Notes: generated by a model from the letters alone, not told the origin. A stretch of DNA of 36,396 nt from Candidatus Bathyanammoxibius amoris (GCA_024451685.1 JAMXCW010000019.1:1-36396), one strand, 5' to 3'; counted from the stretch's first letter, positions 15,528 to 25,296 are shown. Made by a program: numbers and translations.

Positions 15528-16523
15528 TCAAATGTTTAACCAGGGTGTTACCAGGATGTATTTGATGGAAAATACCAGACGCATGACCATCTTTATAGGG
15601 AGGGCCATCATAGTCCAGAAGAAGAAACAGACTATGCCAAACCGGATGAGGCCAAGTTGCTCCAGCGTCTCGCTCTTGCGGCCCTTGAGCCATATGTATG
15701 GAAGCAGCATGCCAAGTGCGTAATAGCCCAGAATTGTCGCCAGCCCTATAACAAGGGCCGCCGAATAAGACTTCAGAGTCACCATGCCTGTAATCCCGGC
15801 GAGCCATTCGTTCAGGTTGATGTTAACCTCCGCCACCACCCTGTGCGGGTCCCATTCCTGACCAGGCCAAAAGAACATCCACCCCGGCCCACGGCAGAAT
15901 ACCCCGATAACTATCTCCAGCACCCAGAGGAAAAAGAAACCAAACCAATATGTCAGTATGGCAAACCTCCTCTCTCTGAAGGTATAGTAACCGTTGCCCT
16001 TTGGGTTAACATCCACATAAGGAATGGTTAAAAGACCGACTATGATAAAACTGGGCAGAATCACACCGGCAATGTAGGGGTCAAAATACACCAGCATGTC
16101 CTGCAGCCCGAGGAAGTACCAGGGTGCCTTCGAAGGGTTCGGCGTGAGTGCGGGGTTCGCCAGCTCTTCCAGGGGTGCATCAATAGGTACCGACCATATC
16201 AGCAGAAATGCCATGACGATAATGGCACATATAAACTCCAGCTTGACCAGATGAGGCCAGGTGGGCACCATTTTCGGCAGGCCCTGTTCCTCTTCCGGAT
16301 ACATAACGTCAATCATGTCCACCAGGTTCTCTTCCTCGGCCTTTTTCTTCTCCTTTATATCGTCGTTGCCCTCTTTTCTTCGACGGGCAGCCTCCGCCCT
16401 TATGCGGTCGTTCTTTATACCGAGGGAAAAGGAAAGCCATCCGAAGAACAGCACAAGGACGAGCATTATCACAATCGGTATATTGTCGGGTTTACTTGCT
16501 ATATGCCAGATGTTATGCCACAT
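15528..16523 (-). CDS. Cytochrome b C-terminal part / subunit IV-like, with extra N-terminal membrane segment
   Basis: 331 aa. A first membrane segment (about 15-36) and a charged cytoplasmic stretch (AARRRKEGNDDIKEKKKAEEEN) precede the subunit-IV-like core. The quinol-site region reads NPSKAPWYFLGLQDMLVYFDPYIAGVILP, where classical complexes have PEWY or PDWY. Several further membrane segments follow (FAILTYWFGFFFLWVLEIVIGVF, AALVIGLATILGYYALGMLLPY, IRFGIVCFFFWTMMALPI). With about seven segments it is longer than the three-helix subunit IV of plant-type complexes. It lies between the cytochrome b and octahaem genes in the same operon. Confidence 0.85.
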   Translation of the reverse strand: MWHNIWHIASKPDNIPIVIMLVLVLFFGWLSFSLGIKNDRIRAEAARRRKEGNDDIKEKKKAEEENLVDMIDVMYPEEEQGLPKMVPTWPHLVKLEFICAIIVMAFLLIWSVPIDAPLEELANPALTPNPSKAPWYFLGLQDMLVYFDPYIAGVILPSFIIVGLLTIPYVDVNPKGNGYYTFRERRFAILTYWFGFFFLWVLEIVIGVFCRGPGWMFFWPGQEWDPHRVVAEVNINLNEWLAGITGMVTLKSYSAALVIGLATILGYYALGMLLPYIWLKGRKSETLEQLGLIRFGIVCFFFWTMMALPIKMVMRLVFSIKYILVTPWLNI

Positions 16524-16548
16524 AAAGATTTTGTCCTTTTACTATTAT

Positions 16549-17325
16549 TTATAACGGTCCCGCGGAGACGCTGTCTTTTCTTGTCCGCCAGAAGTGAACA
16601 GCCAGAAGGATTATTACTATCATCGGCATGGCCACACAGTGCCACACATATGCCCTCAACAGTGCGTTGCCCCCCACCACGGAACCGCCCAGAAGCGCAA
16701 ACCTGACATCGTTAAAGGCCGTCATACCAAGCTGCTCCCCGAAGGGCCCCTCGTGCCCCATCAGGGGCGTGGCCCTGGCCATGTTTGTTCCGACCGTTAC
16801 GGCCCAGAAACCAAGCTGGTCGTCAGGAAGCAGGTAGCCGGTAAAGCTGAGCATCAGCGTTAATACAAGCAGTATCACTCCCACTACCCAGTTAAACTCC
16901 CTTGGCGGCTTGTAAGAACCCGTCATGAAGACACGCGTCATGTGCAGCCACACGGTTATTACCATAAGATGCCCCGCCCACCGGTGCATATTCCTGAGAA
17001 CTATCCCGAACGGCACGTCGTACTCAAAATATTTCATGTCCTTGTAGGCATTTATCTTGTCCGGGTGATAGTAAAAACAGAGGAACACGCCCGTAAAACA
17101 AAGGACCAGGAACAGCAAAAAGGTGATGCCGCCCATGCACCAGCTATGGGAAAGCTTCAGCGAGTGCCTCGTCACATAGGACGGGTGAAGGTGCAGGAAT
17201 ACGTTACCCAGGATGGCCAGGACACGGTTTCGCGGCGTATCCGTGAATTCCCTGCGGAACATCGACCTGTATATCTGGGACTTTAGGATTTGTTCCTTAA
17301 TCTTTTCTATCTGTTCCGAAATCAT
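16549..17325 (-). CDS. Cytochrome b (b6-like N-terminal part), dihaem
   Basis: Four membrane segments with the b-haem histidines: [20 protein letters not shown] in helix B and [23 protein letters not shown] in helix D. Other conserved parts are [23 protein letters not shown] and [23 protein letters not shown], the Qo/cd-helix region. The ATG at 17325 is chosen, with GGGAGAAAG upstream; a TTG at 17352 would add nine residues. Together with the next gene it forms a split cytochrome b as in b6f-type complexes. It oxidises or reduces quinol in the membrane together with the Rieske protein. Confidence 0.88.
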   Translation of the reverse strand: MISEQIEKIKEQILKSQIYRSMFRREFTDTPRNRVLAILGNVFLHLHPSYVTRHSLKLSHSWCMGGITFLLFLVLCFTGVFLCFYYHPDKINAYKDMKYFEYDVPFGIVLRNMHRWAGHLMVITVWLHMTRVFMTGSYKPPREFNWVVGVILLVLTLMLSFTGYLLPDDQLGFWAVTVGTNMARATPLMGHEGPFGEQLGMTAFNDVRFALLGGSVVGGNALLRAYVWHCVAMPMIVIILLAVHFWRTRKDSVSAGPL

Positions 17326-17382
17326 CGCAGAGACTTTCTCCCAGGAAATCAATCAAAATCCAGGCGAGAGCACCGGGTGTCT

Positions 17383-17955
17383 TCAGGCCCTCAAGAAGGC
17401 GCCCGGCTTTTCCCACTCACCACGCTCTCGCCTGAACACAATACTTTTATAAACAACGATCTGTCCGTCCTCGGCAAGGCCCAGCTTGAGCCTCTCCAGG
17501 GGTCTGGGAGCGGGGCCTTCATAGTTTACGCCTTCCTTGGTGAAGCCGCTGCCGTGACACGGACACTTAAATTTGTTCTCACCCTCCCACCAGACCGGCG
17601 TACAGCCCAGGTGGGTACACTTTGCCAGAAGGGCATAAAACCCCTCCGTCTCCCTGACAATCCACACGCGATATTTCTGCTGAAACCTGATGTCCACCGT
17701 CCCTACGGTAAACTCCCACGGATAACCAACTTTGAACGTCATTGGCGGTTCAAAGAGGGTTCTGGGAAAGAAGAATCTCATAAAAGACACTATCCATATC
17801 AACTGAAAGAGCGCAAAACCGGCCCAACCCAGCTTAACGAGAAAACTCCTGCGACCTTTAGAAGTGTCTTCCTCTGGTTTAGAAGCAAGAGCTGATTTAT
17901 CCACCAAGGCATGCGCCGTCTGGTTTTTATGTTCCGTCAGCTTTTTTTCCTCCAT
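17383..17955 (-). CDS. Rieske iron-sulfur protein
   Basis: 190 aa with one N-terminal membrane anchor (about 41-63, LGWAGFALFQLIWIVSFMRFF) after a short RRSF stretch, which may be a Tat-type signal. The [2Fe-2S] site is complete: C113-T-H115-L-G-C118 and C131-P-C133-H134-G-S-G. The cysteines C118 and C133 would form the usual disulfide. It is the high-potential electron acceptor from quinol in the bc-type complex encoded by this operon. It lies between the torD-like gene and cytochrome b. Confidence 0.92.
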   Translation of the reverse strand: MEEKKLTEHKNQTAHALVDKSALASKPEEDTSKGRRSFLVKLGWAGFALFQLIWIVSFMRFFFPRTLFEPPMTFKVGYPWEFTVGTVDIRFQQKYRVWIVRETEGFYALLAKCTHLGCTPVWWEGENKFKCPCHGSGFTKEGVNYEGPAPRPLERLKLGLAEDGQIVVYKSIVFRRERGEWEKPGAFLRA

Positions 17956-18030
17956 CAGAAAACACCTCTCTTGCCCCTCAAAGTTGTGTTAGTGAAGTAT
18001 GAACTGCAGGCCCTGACGGGAGCCTTTTTC

Positions 18031-18843
18031 TTATTCTTTAGGCCCACCCTTAAACGTGAAGTCTTCCTTAGACGGCTCTCCACACTTAAAGGACTCAGGT
18101 TCGGGATGTTTCGGGTTAAAAGCGGGCACAGTCACCACAGGGAAAGGCGCCACTCCAAGATGCCTTCCTTCAAAGCTCACAAACTCGTCCAACAGTTTTC
18201 CCAGCGTCCGAAAATATTCCAGATGAGTGGTGGCAGAAAGTATTTTAGAAAAGGCACCGACCCAGGCACCTAAATGACCTTTGAGGAACTTCCCCTGGGC
18301 CTCTCTGCAGGTCCCTGCGTTTCCCTCTTCTCCACTTCTCAGGGCATGATGCTCTTTAAACGTAACCACATGCATAAATTCCAGCTCTGTCCCTATGAAA
18401 TCTACCAATGCCTTTTCTTCCACTGAGATCTTAAAACCAAAGGCATTGTAGAACCCTGCGATATCCGCCAGCTCCTGGCCCTTCATGAACACGTGGCTGG
18501 AGCAAAACTCCGTCTCGTTGTGGGGACACATCAGGCCCATAGAAAATATCCTGTTGTACTCACCTTCCATGTCTATAACGTCGAGCGAACGCACTTCTTT
18601 CTCTATCGCCCCGCAAAACTCATTAACCGCGGCAACCAGCTCTTTCTCCTCCGGGAAGAAAGATGCTGCCATTTTGAGGCTTGCCGCAGTCTCGCCGCTT
18701 TTCAGCTCTACCAGGTAATCTTCCGTGGGGTAGGCAAAGGCCGCCGCTAAATGGCTGTAGATTGTACTCCTGGCCTGAACAACCTCCTGCGTCCTGTCTA
18801 TAAGCTGCTGTTGTTCCACTTTAAACCTCATCCCTTTTATCAT
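18031..18843 (-). CDS. TorD/NarJ-family molybdoenzyme chaperone
   Basis: About 270 aa, all helical. The TorD-like core reads ARSTIYSHLAAAFAYPTEDYL, DMEGEYNRIFSMG...CPHNETEF and DIAGFYNAFGFKISVEEKALVDFIGTELEFMHVVTFKE. These proteins bind the apo molybdoenzyme and its twin-arginine leader and hold back export until the cofactor and Fe-S clusters are inserted. It follows nxrB by about 30 bases, so it is most likely the private chaperone of this NxrA. The start is uncertain: ATG 18843 is used, GTG 18864 and ATG 18831 are possible, and none has a good ribosome site. A C-terminal extension rich in Pro and Lys follows the core. Confidence 0.8.
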   Translation of the reverse strand: MIKGMRFKVEQQQLIDRTQEVVQARSTIYSHLAAAFAYPTEDYLVELKSGETAASLKMAASFFPEEKELVAAVNEFCGAIEKEVRSLDVIDMEGEYNRIFSMGLMCPHNETEFCSSHVFMKGQELADIAGFYNAFGFKISVEEKALVDFIGTELEFMHVVTFKEHHALRSGEEGNAGTCREAQGKFLKGHLGAWVGAFSKILSATTHLEYFRTLGKLLDEFVSFEGRHLGVAPFPVVTVPAFNPKHPEPESFKCGEPSKEDFTFKGGPKE

Positions 18844-18876
18844 GGCAGGGTGTACGAAACACACCCCGCAATTTTA

Positions 18877-20052
18877 TTACGTTATGTTCAGATGCTTCTC
18901 CGGCCTTACGATTACAGGCTCCTCTATAGGCACGGTCATTATCTCCTTGCCGCCTTTGTCATAGGCGGTGATGGCGTCGGTATTGACCTTGTACGAGAAG
19001 ATAAGCTTCTGCGTCACACCGAAGAGCTGTAATATAGAAAGCAGCTCGTGAGAAGGCTTTTTGTACCTCGCAATCGCATCTTCCACACCCGGGCCGAACA
19101 TCTGATACAGATACTTCCTCGGCGCCCATCTGGGTGGGATATAATAGATGTTAGGCTCCGTCCCAAACTGCGGATATAAAGGCAATGCTACCTTCAACTT
19201 TCTCACCAGGGTATGAACCGGGCTGTCAGGGTCATCAATCCAGCCCTGAAGACGAATCTTACCCACGCAGGCGGAGATACACCGCGTTACCATAGCACTA
19301 CCCTCTGTCAACGGGTCTTTACCCTCAAGCCTCGGATAACAGGCGATGCACTTCTCCGAGACCCTCGTATTGCCGTTGTACATGGGCTTCTTGTACGGAC
19401 ACTGCTCCACACACTTCCTGTAGCCCCTGCACCTCTTCTGGTCTATAAGGACGATACCGTCTTCCTGCCTCTTATAGATGGCCTTCCTGGGACAGGCCGC
19501 CAGACATGCGGGATAGGTGCAGTGATTGCATATCCTCTGAAGATAGAAGAAGAATATCTCGTGCTCAGGCAGTGAGGCACCCTCTAGAAGGCCGTCTTCC
19601 CTGTGCTTGGGCTGACGGTTGGCCGTATCCTCATAAAAGTTGGGGACTCGCCATTCCTTGTCCTCCGGTATATAACCGACGGCCTGCTGTCCGCTGGCCT
19701 CTATGCTGTTAGTGGCCTTTTCAAAGAGCGTGTCACCTTTGTAGACACCATAAGGCCCCTTCTCGTCGTCCTTTTTACCTGTGTCCCAGCCCTTCTGCGG
19801 CCCCAGGGTCTCTAGTGTCTTAACGTCCCAGGACTGGGGATATCCGCCGAAAGGCTTGGTCTCAACATTGTTCCACCACATAAACTCCTGGCCTTTATTA
19901 AACGTCCAGGCGCTCTTGCAGGCCATGGTGCAGGTCTGACAGGCTATACAGCGGTTTATGTTAAAGACTGCGGCAAACTGTCTCTTGGACCTTTTCTCCT
20001 CAAAGGGATACTCCATCTCACGGCCTAGCTGCCAATTATAGACTTTCGTCAT
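18877..20052 (-). CDS. nxrB: Nitrite oxidoreductase beta subunit (Fe-S electron transfer)
   Basis: 391 aa, NarH/NxrB family. Four cysteine groups are seen: C35-x2-C38-x2-C41-x3-C45 (CIACQTCTMAC), C175-x2-C178-x4-C183-x3-C187, C208/C214/C218 in RCRGYRKCVEQCPYKK (the [3Fe-4S]-type group with a non-Cys position, as in NarH CRGWRMC), and C235-x2-C238 with C258-x3-C262. They carry three [4Fe-4S] and one [3Fe-4S] cluster that link the molybdenum site of NxrA to the haem subunit. No signal peptide is present; export would be by piggyback on the twin-arginine leader of NxrA. A purine-rich GGAGGAGG ribosome site precedes the ATG. It lies 57 bases after nxrA. Confidence 0.92.
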   Translation of the reverse strand: MTKVYNWQLGREMEYPFEEKRSKRQFAAVFNINRCIACQTCTMACKSAWTFNKGQEFMWWNNVETKPFGGYPQSWDVKTLETLGPQKGWDTGKKDDEKGPYGVYKGDTLFEKATNSIEASGQQAVGYIPEDKEWRVPNFYEDTANRQPKHREDGLLEGASLPEHEIFFFYLQRICNHCTYPACLAACPRKAIYKRQEDGIVLIDQKRCRGYRKCVEQCPYKKPMYNGNTRVSEKCIACYPRLEGKDPLTEGSAMVTRCISACVGKIRLQGWIDDPDSPVHTLVRKLKVALPLYPQFGTEPNIYYIPPRWAPRKYLYQMFGPGVEDAIARYKKPSHELLSILQLFGVTQKLIFSYKVNTDAITAYDKGGKEIMTVPIEEPVIVRPEKHLNIT

Positions 20053-20109
20053 TATTGCTCCTCCTCCTACTCCTAATGATTCTCTTTGTCGCCCAAGTGT
20101 GTATGCCTG

Positions 20110-23100
20110 TTAGACATAGAACTCACCTTTGAGATATCTCTTCATATCCTCACTCTCCCTTCCGGGAGTGTGTCCCGTCCTGGCAGGGTCCCACAGGCCC
20201 CTGCCCTCTATGCCTCCGTCCTCAGCCTTCGTTATCCTGACCAGGGTCTCCTTCGGCGGCGTATTGGGGGCATGTACGTCTATCTCATAACCCTTTTCGA
20301 TATGCTGGCCCGCATCGTTCTTCCTGACCAGACTATCGGTCATCATGGTTGGCTGGAGCCAGCCCCTTGTTATGGACTGGTGAGAGCCATATCTAAAGTT
20401 CGACTGGTAGCCGGTATCCGCAGAGACCGCCCTGCCGTCCGCCCTTGTCTCATGGGCAAACACGGTCTTCCATGAGGCCATCCACGGGGCGTGCTTCATC
20501 ATGGTCACACCCCTCGGGTACGACGGGTTGTACTTTACTCTCAACATAAGGCGGGAAATCTTGTAGAAATCGTCTGTTGGTTTCCAACCCATGTATGGCC
20601 TGTCTTCTTCGTTAGCGTCACACCAGACGTAGTCACCGTCATTTATGCCCAGTTCTTTTGCGTCATCCGGGTTCATGTGAATCTGGTGCTCACCGACGCC
20701 CGGAGTCCTTTTATCCATACGGTACGGGTCGCCGTAGTTTGAATCCCAGATAAGGTTCCAATCGGCGACAGCCCATGAAGAGTGCACCTTGTGCCTGGTC
20801 TTCGGCGTCAGACAGTAGAACCTGTAGCCCTTCTCCCAGAGCGGGTTCTTAATGTTCTTCACCTTGGACCACGGCAACTTTACGTTCCTGACTGAACGTT
20901 CATCCGCGCCGGTGGCGTCAAGCGGTATGCCGTAGTCATTGGGTCTTATGGCGTCATGGGTCGCCACTATCGCGTTGGGCAGGTAAGGCGTCGCCTCGAC
21001 CGGTTCACGGTATACGACAAGGTTTTCACCGTATTCGATGAACTCGTCTTCGTCGCGGTAGAACTCAAGCCTGCCTGTCTTATTGTACATGGGCTTGGAC
21101 TCGTTAATCTGTTCCCATGCGGGTATCCTCGGATAAGTACGGAAGAGCATCATCGATGCCTTTTCCTGTTTGATCAGTTCGTCCAGCTTGTAGCCCGCGG
21201 TCGTGCTGCCGGCATCGAGTATACGCTGCAGGTAGATCTCCGACTTTCCTTCCAGAGTAAACTTGTAGTGCTTTCTCCAGTGCTCGACACCCGTAAGCTC
21301 GGTGAGCTTGGCGGCTACGTTCGCCAGGACCTCATGGTCCTGTCTGGTATCGTAGATGGGGTCTATACCCCCCGTCCATGCCTGCAGGAACGGGTTGGAG
21401 CAGGAGGCTGCCACCTCCGGACTGGTAAATTCCATCCAGCTGTGCACGGGGAACACCAGGTCCGCATACTCACAACTCCCCGTCCACTCCCAGTCCTGGA
21501 CCACGATCATCTCTTCCCTCGGGTAGACGTTCTTAATCATGTTGAAGGCCCACTTGGCGTTATTCAGGTGGTTGTCGTTAATGTGCCATTCCACCTTGGT
21601 AGGCGTGGGCATATGCGTCTTGCCGGTGAAGACCTTGCCCTTGACCTTGAGGATGTTCTCCCCGTAACCCCAGTAAGCGGGCTCTTCACACGACATGAAT
21701 TTCTTCCTCTTAATATCGCCCGGCTTGGCGTCCGGGTTGAGGTTCTGGTTAAAGGGGTCTTCATATATTACGACTCCAGCGCCGGGAAATACGCAGCCCT
21801 TGTAGTTGCCTGCCCAGTGTCCCGGGTTTCCGCCCGACTTGCCGATATTCCCTGTGAGTGAGAGAACGAGGAAGTTTGCCCTGTCCTTCATGTCACAGTG
21901 GAAGTAGTGGTTGGTGCCCTCGCCGGTATGTATCTGGGCCGGCCTTATAGTGGCAAAATCCTTCGCCAGCTGCCGGACCATCTTCTCGGGGCAGCCTGTA
22001 ATGTCCTGCACCGTTTTCGGGTCGTACTCCTTTGTAAGCTCCGAATAGAGCTGGAATACGGGCCTGACTTCAACCTCTTTGCCGTCCGTGGTCTTGACCT
22101 TGAAGCTGCCATTGAGCGCGGGGTCTATCCCCATTTTCTTAAAGTGCTGACCAACGTCTTCTCTGGTGATGACCTTGGGGCCGTTTGACTTCGTGTCCCA
22201 GACAACGAAATCTCCCCACTCTTCCCTCATCTCAGGGTCTATTATCTGGACGGTTTTACTGTAACCGTTAAGCTCCTTGTTCTTGTAGCCGCTTATTATG
22301 TCGCTGGCCTTCAGGAGCTTGAGCGTATCCCACCTCATCAGCAGGGGCAGGTCGGTAAACTCTTTTACAAACTTCTCATCATACTGCTTTTCTTTTATCA
22401 GTATGCCGGCCACGCCCAGCATAAGCGCGACGTCGGTACCCGGACGAACCGGCATCCAGTAATCGGCCTTCTGGGAGGCCGGACTGTACTCCGGCGCGAT
22501 GTTGACTATCTTCCCGCCCCTCTCCATAATCTCCACCCACCAGTGTGCGTCGGCCATCTTGTTCTCTATCATGTTCTTCCCGCAGAAAACGATCAGCTTT
22601 GCGTGGCGGAAGTCATTTATCTCCGGGTCGAAGGTCTGAACACCCGTCACCATCGGGTGTCCCGGTCCCAGGTCGCCGTGCCAGGTATAGGTAGACCATA
22701 CCCTTCCGCCGGCCTTCCCGTCATAAATACCCATCATGTTTGAAAAGCGGCGAAGGGCGGACGCGATACGCCCTATCCCGTTAAGACCGATGGTGGGACG
22801 GAACTTCATCGTCCTGGCGCCACTTCCCTCCACGGCCTCTATCATCTCCTCGGGATAACCCTGCTCCCTCAATCTCTCCGCGCCCTTGGCACCGCCGTAA
22901 CGCTCCATCACCCTCAGCAGACCCTTGGCGGCAAGCGTAGAGGCGTAGTCCCATGAAACCCGCTGCCAGGAATCCCTGCCCCTGCGGAAGTATTTCTGCT
23001 GGTTCTCGGGTGTCATCGGGTCGGGGAAGCCGGCCTCTACCCACTCAACCCAGCCCTTGCGGGCCATCGGGTATTTAATCCTGTAAGGACCGTAAACCCT

Positions 23101-23463
23101 CCTGACCAGCGTGTAACCCTTCAGACACCCTCTGGGGTTCCACATGGGGGAACATTTGTTGCCGTAGAGGTCGGTGACCTCGTGGCTGTCGTAGTTCTGC
23201 TCTGTCCTTGTGACAATGCCATTTCTCACAAACGCCCTCAGGCGGCATATATGTGTATCGTTCGGGACGCAGGCAAAGGTAAAGCTGCGGTCGTATTTAT
23301 ACTGGTCCCTGTAAACGTCTTCCCACTTTCTGTCCGGATAGTGTTCAAGGGGATTCATTATGTCCTCCTGCGCCGCCAGATGACGCAGGCGCAGGGACGT
23401 TACCATAGCACCACCGGCTGCCGCACCGGTATATCTCAAGAAGTCGCGTCTGGAAATATCCAT
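20110..23463 (-). CDS. nxrA: Nitrite oxidoreductase / nitrate reductase-type molybdopterin catalytic subunit
   Basis: 1117 aa, type II DMSO reductase family, with best fit to exported NxrA-type enzymes. A twin-arginine leader (SRRDFLRYTGAAAGGA, R5-R6) sends it to the periplasmic side. The FS0 cluster ligands appear in CVPNDTHIC (C65, H71, C73) and PRGCLKG (C113). The molybdenum-ligand Asp lies in NKMADAHWW, the position of Asp222 in NarG. The pattern EQNYD...DLYGN...WNPRGCLKGY is typical of NXR. These enzymes oxidise nitrite to nitrate; the sequence cannot exclude work in the nitrate-reducing direction. AGGAGGG precedes the ATG. The order nxrC-nxrA-nxrB-chaperone is compact. I prefer NXR over a NarG/perchlorate reductase because of the Tat leader plus the haem subunit and context. 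Confidence 0.88.
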   Translation of the reverse strand: MDISRRDFLRYTGAAAGGAMVTSLRLRHLAAQEDIMNPLEHYPDRKWEDVYRDQYKYDRSFTFACVPNDTHICRLRAFVRNGIVTRTEQNYDSHEVTDLYGNKCSPMWNPRGCLKGYTLVRRVYGPYRIKYPMARKGWVEWVEAGFPDPMTPENQQKYFRRGRDSWQRVSWDYASTLAAKGLLRVMERYGGAKGAERLREQGYPEEMIEAVEGSGARTMKFRPTIGLNGIGRIASALRRFSNMMGIYDGKAGGRVWSTYTWHGDLGPGHPMVTGVQTFDPEINDFRHAKLIVFCGKNMIENKMADAHWWVEIMERGGKIVNIAPEYSPASQKADYWMPVRPGTDVALMLGVAGILIKEKQYDEKFVKEFTDLPLLMRWDTLKLLKASDIISGYKNKELNGYSKTVQIIDPEMREEWGDFVVWDTKSNGPKVITREDVGQHFKKMGIDPALNGSFKVKTTDGKEVEVRPVFQLYSELTKEYDPKTVQDITGCPEKMVRQLAKDFATIRPAQIHTGEGTNHYFHCDMKDRANFLVLSLTGNIGKSGGNPGHWAGNYKGCVFPGAGVVIYEDPFNQNLNPDAKPGDIKRKKFMSCEEPAYWGYGENILKVKGKVFTGKTHMPTPTKVEWHINDNHLNNAKWAFNMIKNVYPREEMIVVQDWEWTGSCEYADLVFPVHSWMEFTSPEVAASCSNPFLQAWTGGIDPIYDTRQDHEVLANVAAKLTELTGVEHWRKHYKFTLEGKSEIYLQRILDAGSTTAGYKLDELIKQEKASMMLFRTYPRIPAWEQINESKPMYNKTGRLEFYRDEDEFIEYGENLVVYREPVEATPYLPNAIVATHDAIRPNDYGIPLDATGADERSVRNVKLPWSKVKNIKNPLWEKGYRFYCLTPKTRHKVHSSWAVADWNLIWDSNYGDPYRMDKRTPGVGEHQIHMNPDDAKELGINDGDYVWCDANEEDRPYMGWKPTDDFYKISRLMLRVKYNPSYPRGVTMMKHAPWMASWKTVFAHETRADGRAVSADTGYQSNFRYGSHQSITRGWLQPTMMTDSLVRKNDAGQHIEKGYEIDVHAPNTPPKETLVRITKAEDGGIEGRGLWDPARTGHTPGRESEDMKRYLKGEFYV

Positions 23464-23542
23464 TGTCTACTACCCTCCTAGTATAACTTTATCCACATAG
23501 GCCGTTCGCCCATGAGAGACGAACTACCTGAATGTTCTTTCG

Positions 23543-25117
23543 TTAAAATTTTAGACTGTACCACGTGGAAACCGCCTTTTGTCCGTTCCTGTCCCCTCTC
23601 TCGCCATGCCACACCGCAAAGGACATCGGTATTGAAGAGCCTTTCGAGAACTTTATGTCATTCGACCCCGCACAGGCCAGCGTACGCTTGAAGACGACAC
23701 GCCAGGTACCCTCAAAGTAGATACCCTTGCCCTGTACGTTCTGACCGGCCTCACCCTGTGAGGCAAGGCTTCCGAAGCCGATGGCGTTTATGTCTTCTAC
23801 CTGAGACGGGCGATGCTCCTGCGAAAAAAGATTGCCCACCGCGCGCCCCGACATAAAGACCTTGTCCTGCAGTTCCTTCGTGTGAAAATAAGTGTCAACA
23901 TGCATGCCGGGATAGACGTGTCTTATTTCCACATAGTGTCCCTGGTCCTGCTGCCAGTCGGCCTTCCAGTGCCAGATATTAACTGGAATGTCTTCACCGG
24001 TCCTCTTCTTTGAATTACCCATACCGATGAAGGGGAACTCACCCGTGGGTGAGAACATCACGGCACAGGCGTCCCTGAAGGTCTCGCTCTTCTGGTTAAT
24101 CAGGTCCTCCCTGTCGTCGTCCCATTCAAGCAGTATGGCAAGCTCCTTGTCCGTTTTAAGCGCCCTGACCCGCACGTGCATTGGAGATATCTCCGGCTGG
24201 AACAGTTCTTTTAAAGGTATCTCGTGCACCGTGGCGTCATTCCAAACCTCGTCGTATGGATTATCGTCCGGGATTTTTTTGCTGGTATGGTCAACCGCCA
24301 CGCTCAGGTCTGAGGGAAGCTTCACCACCTTCACATCGGGGTCCCTGAGGGAAAGCACGTACTGCACCACCAGCCACCGCTCCTCGTCACTCAACTGGTC
24401 ACCGGAGAAGGCCGGCATCGGCGTGCCCATCAGGCCGGTGGCGAACCTGGTGTATATGTCTTCCGGGGTGTCGCCACCCTTGAAAACACCCTTGGTAAAA
24501 TCTCTGACCTTGATCGGACGGTCCCAGTCATCCACCTGCTCATCGGCCGAGGGTCCGTCTCCCACACCGAGCCTGCCGTGACACTTTACACATCCCAGCT
24601 TCTCGTTCTCATACATCGCCTTGGCCTTCTTAGCGGTCTCAGGACCAAACGACGGTGGAGAAGGCACATTTATAGGCGTAGGCGTTCCGCGAAGCTCAAA
24701 GAGGTTGAAGGTCTCGTCATCTTCCTCATCATAAAAAACGGCAAGCGTCTTCACGTACGCGATTGCGTTTCGACGCTCATCCTCCGGGATATAACTAAAT
24801 GCGGGCATTGAGGAACCGGGTATGCCGTTTGTCACGGTCTTAAGAAGGTCGTCATCCGTGGGCATCTGCCCGGTGGGAGTAGAACGGAGCGCAAATTTCC
24901 CGACGGTAAGATCTCTGGGCTTGGGGTAAAGAAATACGGCGGCCCTGCCCTTCCCGTCACCCTTCTCGCCATGACAGCCCAGACACCTCTTCTTGTACAC
25001 CGCCTCTCCCGCTTCCTTATCGCCACCTGCGTAGCTGTTAGAGGGGATGCCGAGGCCTGACAACATAAGCAACCCCGGTACAACACAGACACTCAGCACC
25101 TTGCGTAGATACATCAT
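23543..25117 (-). CDS. nxrC: NXR gamma-type subunit: two cytochrome c domains fused to an EbdC-like haem b domain
   Basis: About 524 aa. The ATG at 25117 has AGGAGG six to eight bases upstream; GTG 25138 would place the start before it. A signal peptide (KVLSVCVVPGLLMLSGLGIP) is followed by two class I cytochrome c domains: C45-LG-C-H49 with Met in SSMPAF, and C176-VK-C-H180 with Met in TPMPAF. The C-terminal half (from about 280) resembles the ethylbenzene-dehydrogenase gamma / NxrC haem b fold: VRVRALKTDKELAILLEWDD, FRDACAVMFSP and the final EGTWRVVFKRTL. It probably takes electrons from the Fe-S chain of NxrB and hands them to soluble carriers or the octahaem protein. Fusion with two c-haems makes it much larger than a plain haem b gamma subunit. 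Confidence 0.85.
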   Translation of the reverse strand: MMYLRKVLSVCVVPGLLMLSGLGIPSNSYAGGDKEAGEAVYKKRCLGCHGEKGDGKGRAAVFLYPKPRDLTVGKFALRSTPTGQMPTDDDLLKTVTNGIPGSSMPAFSYIPEDERRNAIAYVKTLAVFYDEEDDETFNLFELRGTPTPINVPSPPSFGPETAKKAKAMYENEKLGCVKCHGRLGVGDGPSADEQVDDWDRPIKVRDFTKGVFKGGDTPEDIYTRFATGLMGTPMPAFSGDQLSDEERWLVVQYVLSLRDPDVKVVKLPSDLSVAVDHTSKKIPDDNPYDEVWNDATVHEIPLKELFQPEISPMHVRVRALKTDKELAILLEWDDDREDLINQKSETFRDACAVMFSPTGEFPFIGMGNSKKRTGEDIPVNIWHWKADWQQDQGHYVEIRHVYPGMHVDTYFHTKELQDKVFMSGRAVGNLFSQEHRPSQVEDINAIGFGSLASQGEAGQNVQGKGIYFEGTWRVVFKRTLACAGSNDIKFSKGSSIPMSFAVWHGERGDRNGQKAVSTWYSLKF

Positions 25118-25296
25118 CCGGCTCCTCCTATTTCCCACATTTATTAATAAGTCTCAGACCCGACCTTCCCGGCTATCAAGGCCCGTTGACTTGCATACGG
25201 CTTGTCTTGCCATTACAGGTATATTACAACAATCACTTCAAGCAGCACTATAAGTTACACTGGATGCTGCAATTACGGCATCCTGACATGTATATA

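Noticed and set aside
20110-23463. Assignment of the large molybdoenzyme as formate dehydrogenase or DMSO/perchlorate reductase
   Set aside because: There is no Cys or Sec at the molybdenum position; the Asp context (ADAHWW), the FS0 pattern and the NxrB/NxrC partners fit nitrite oxidoreductase best, although the direction of catalysis cannot be read from sequence.
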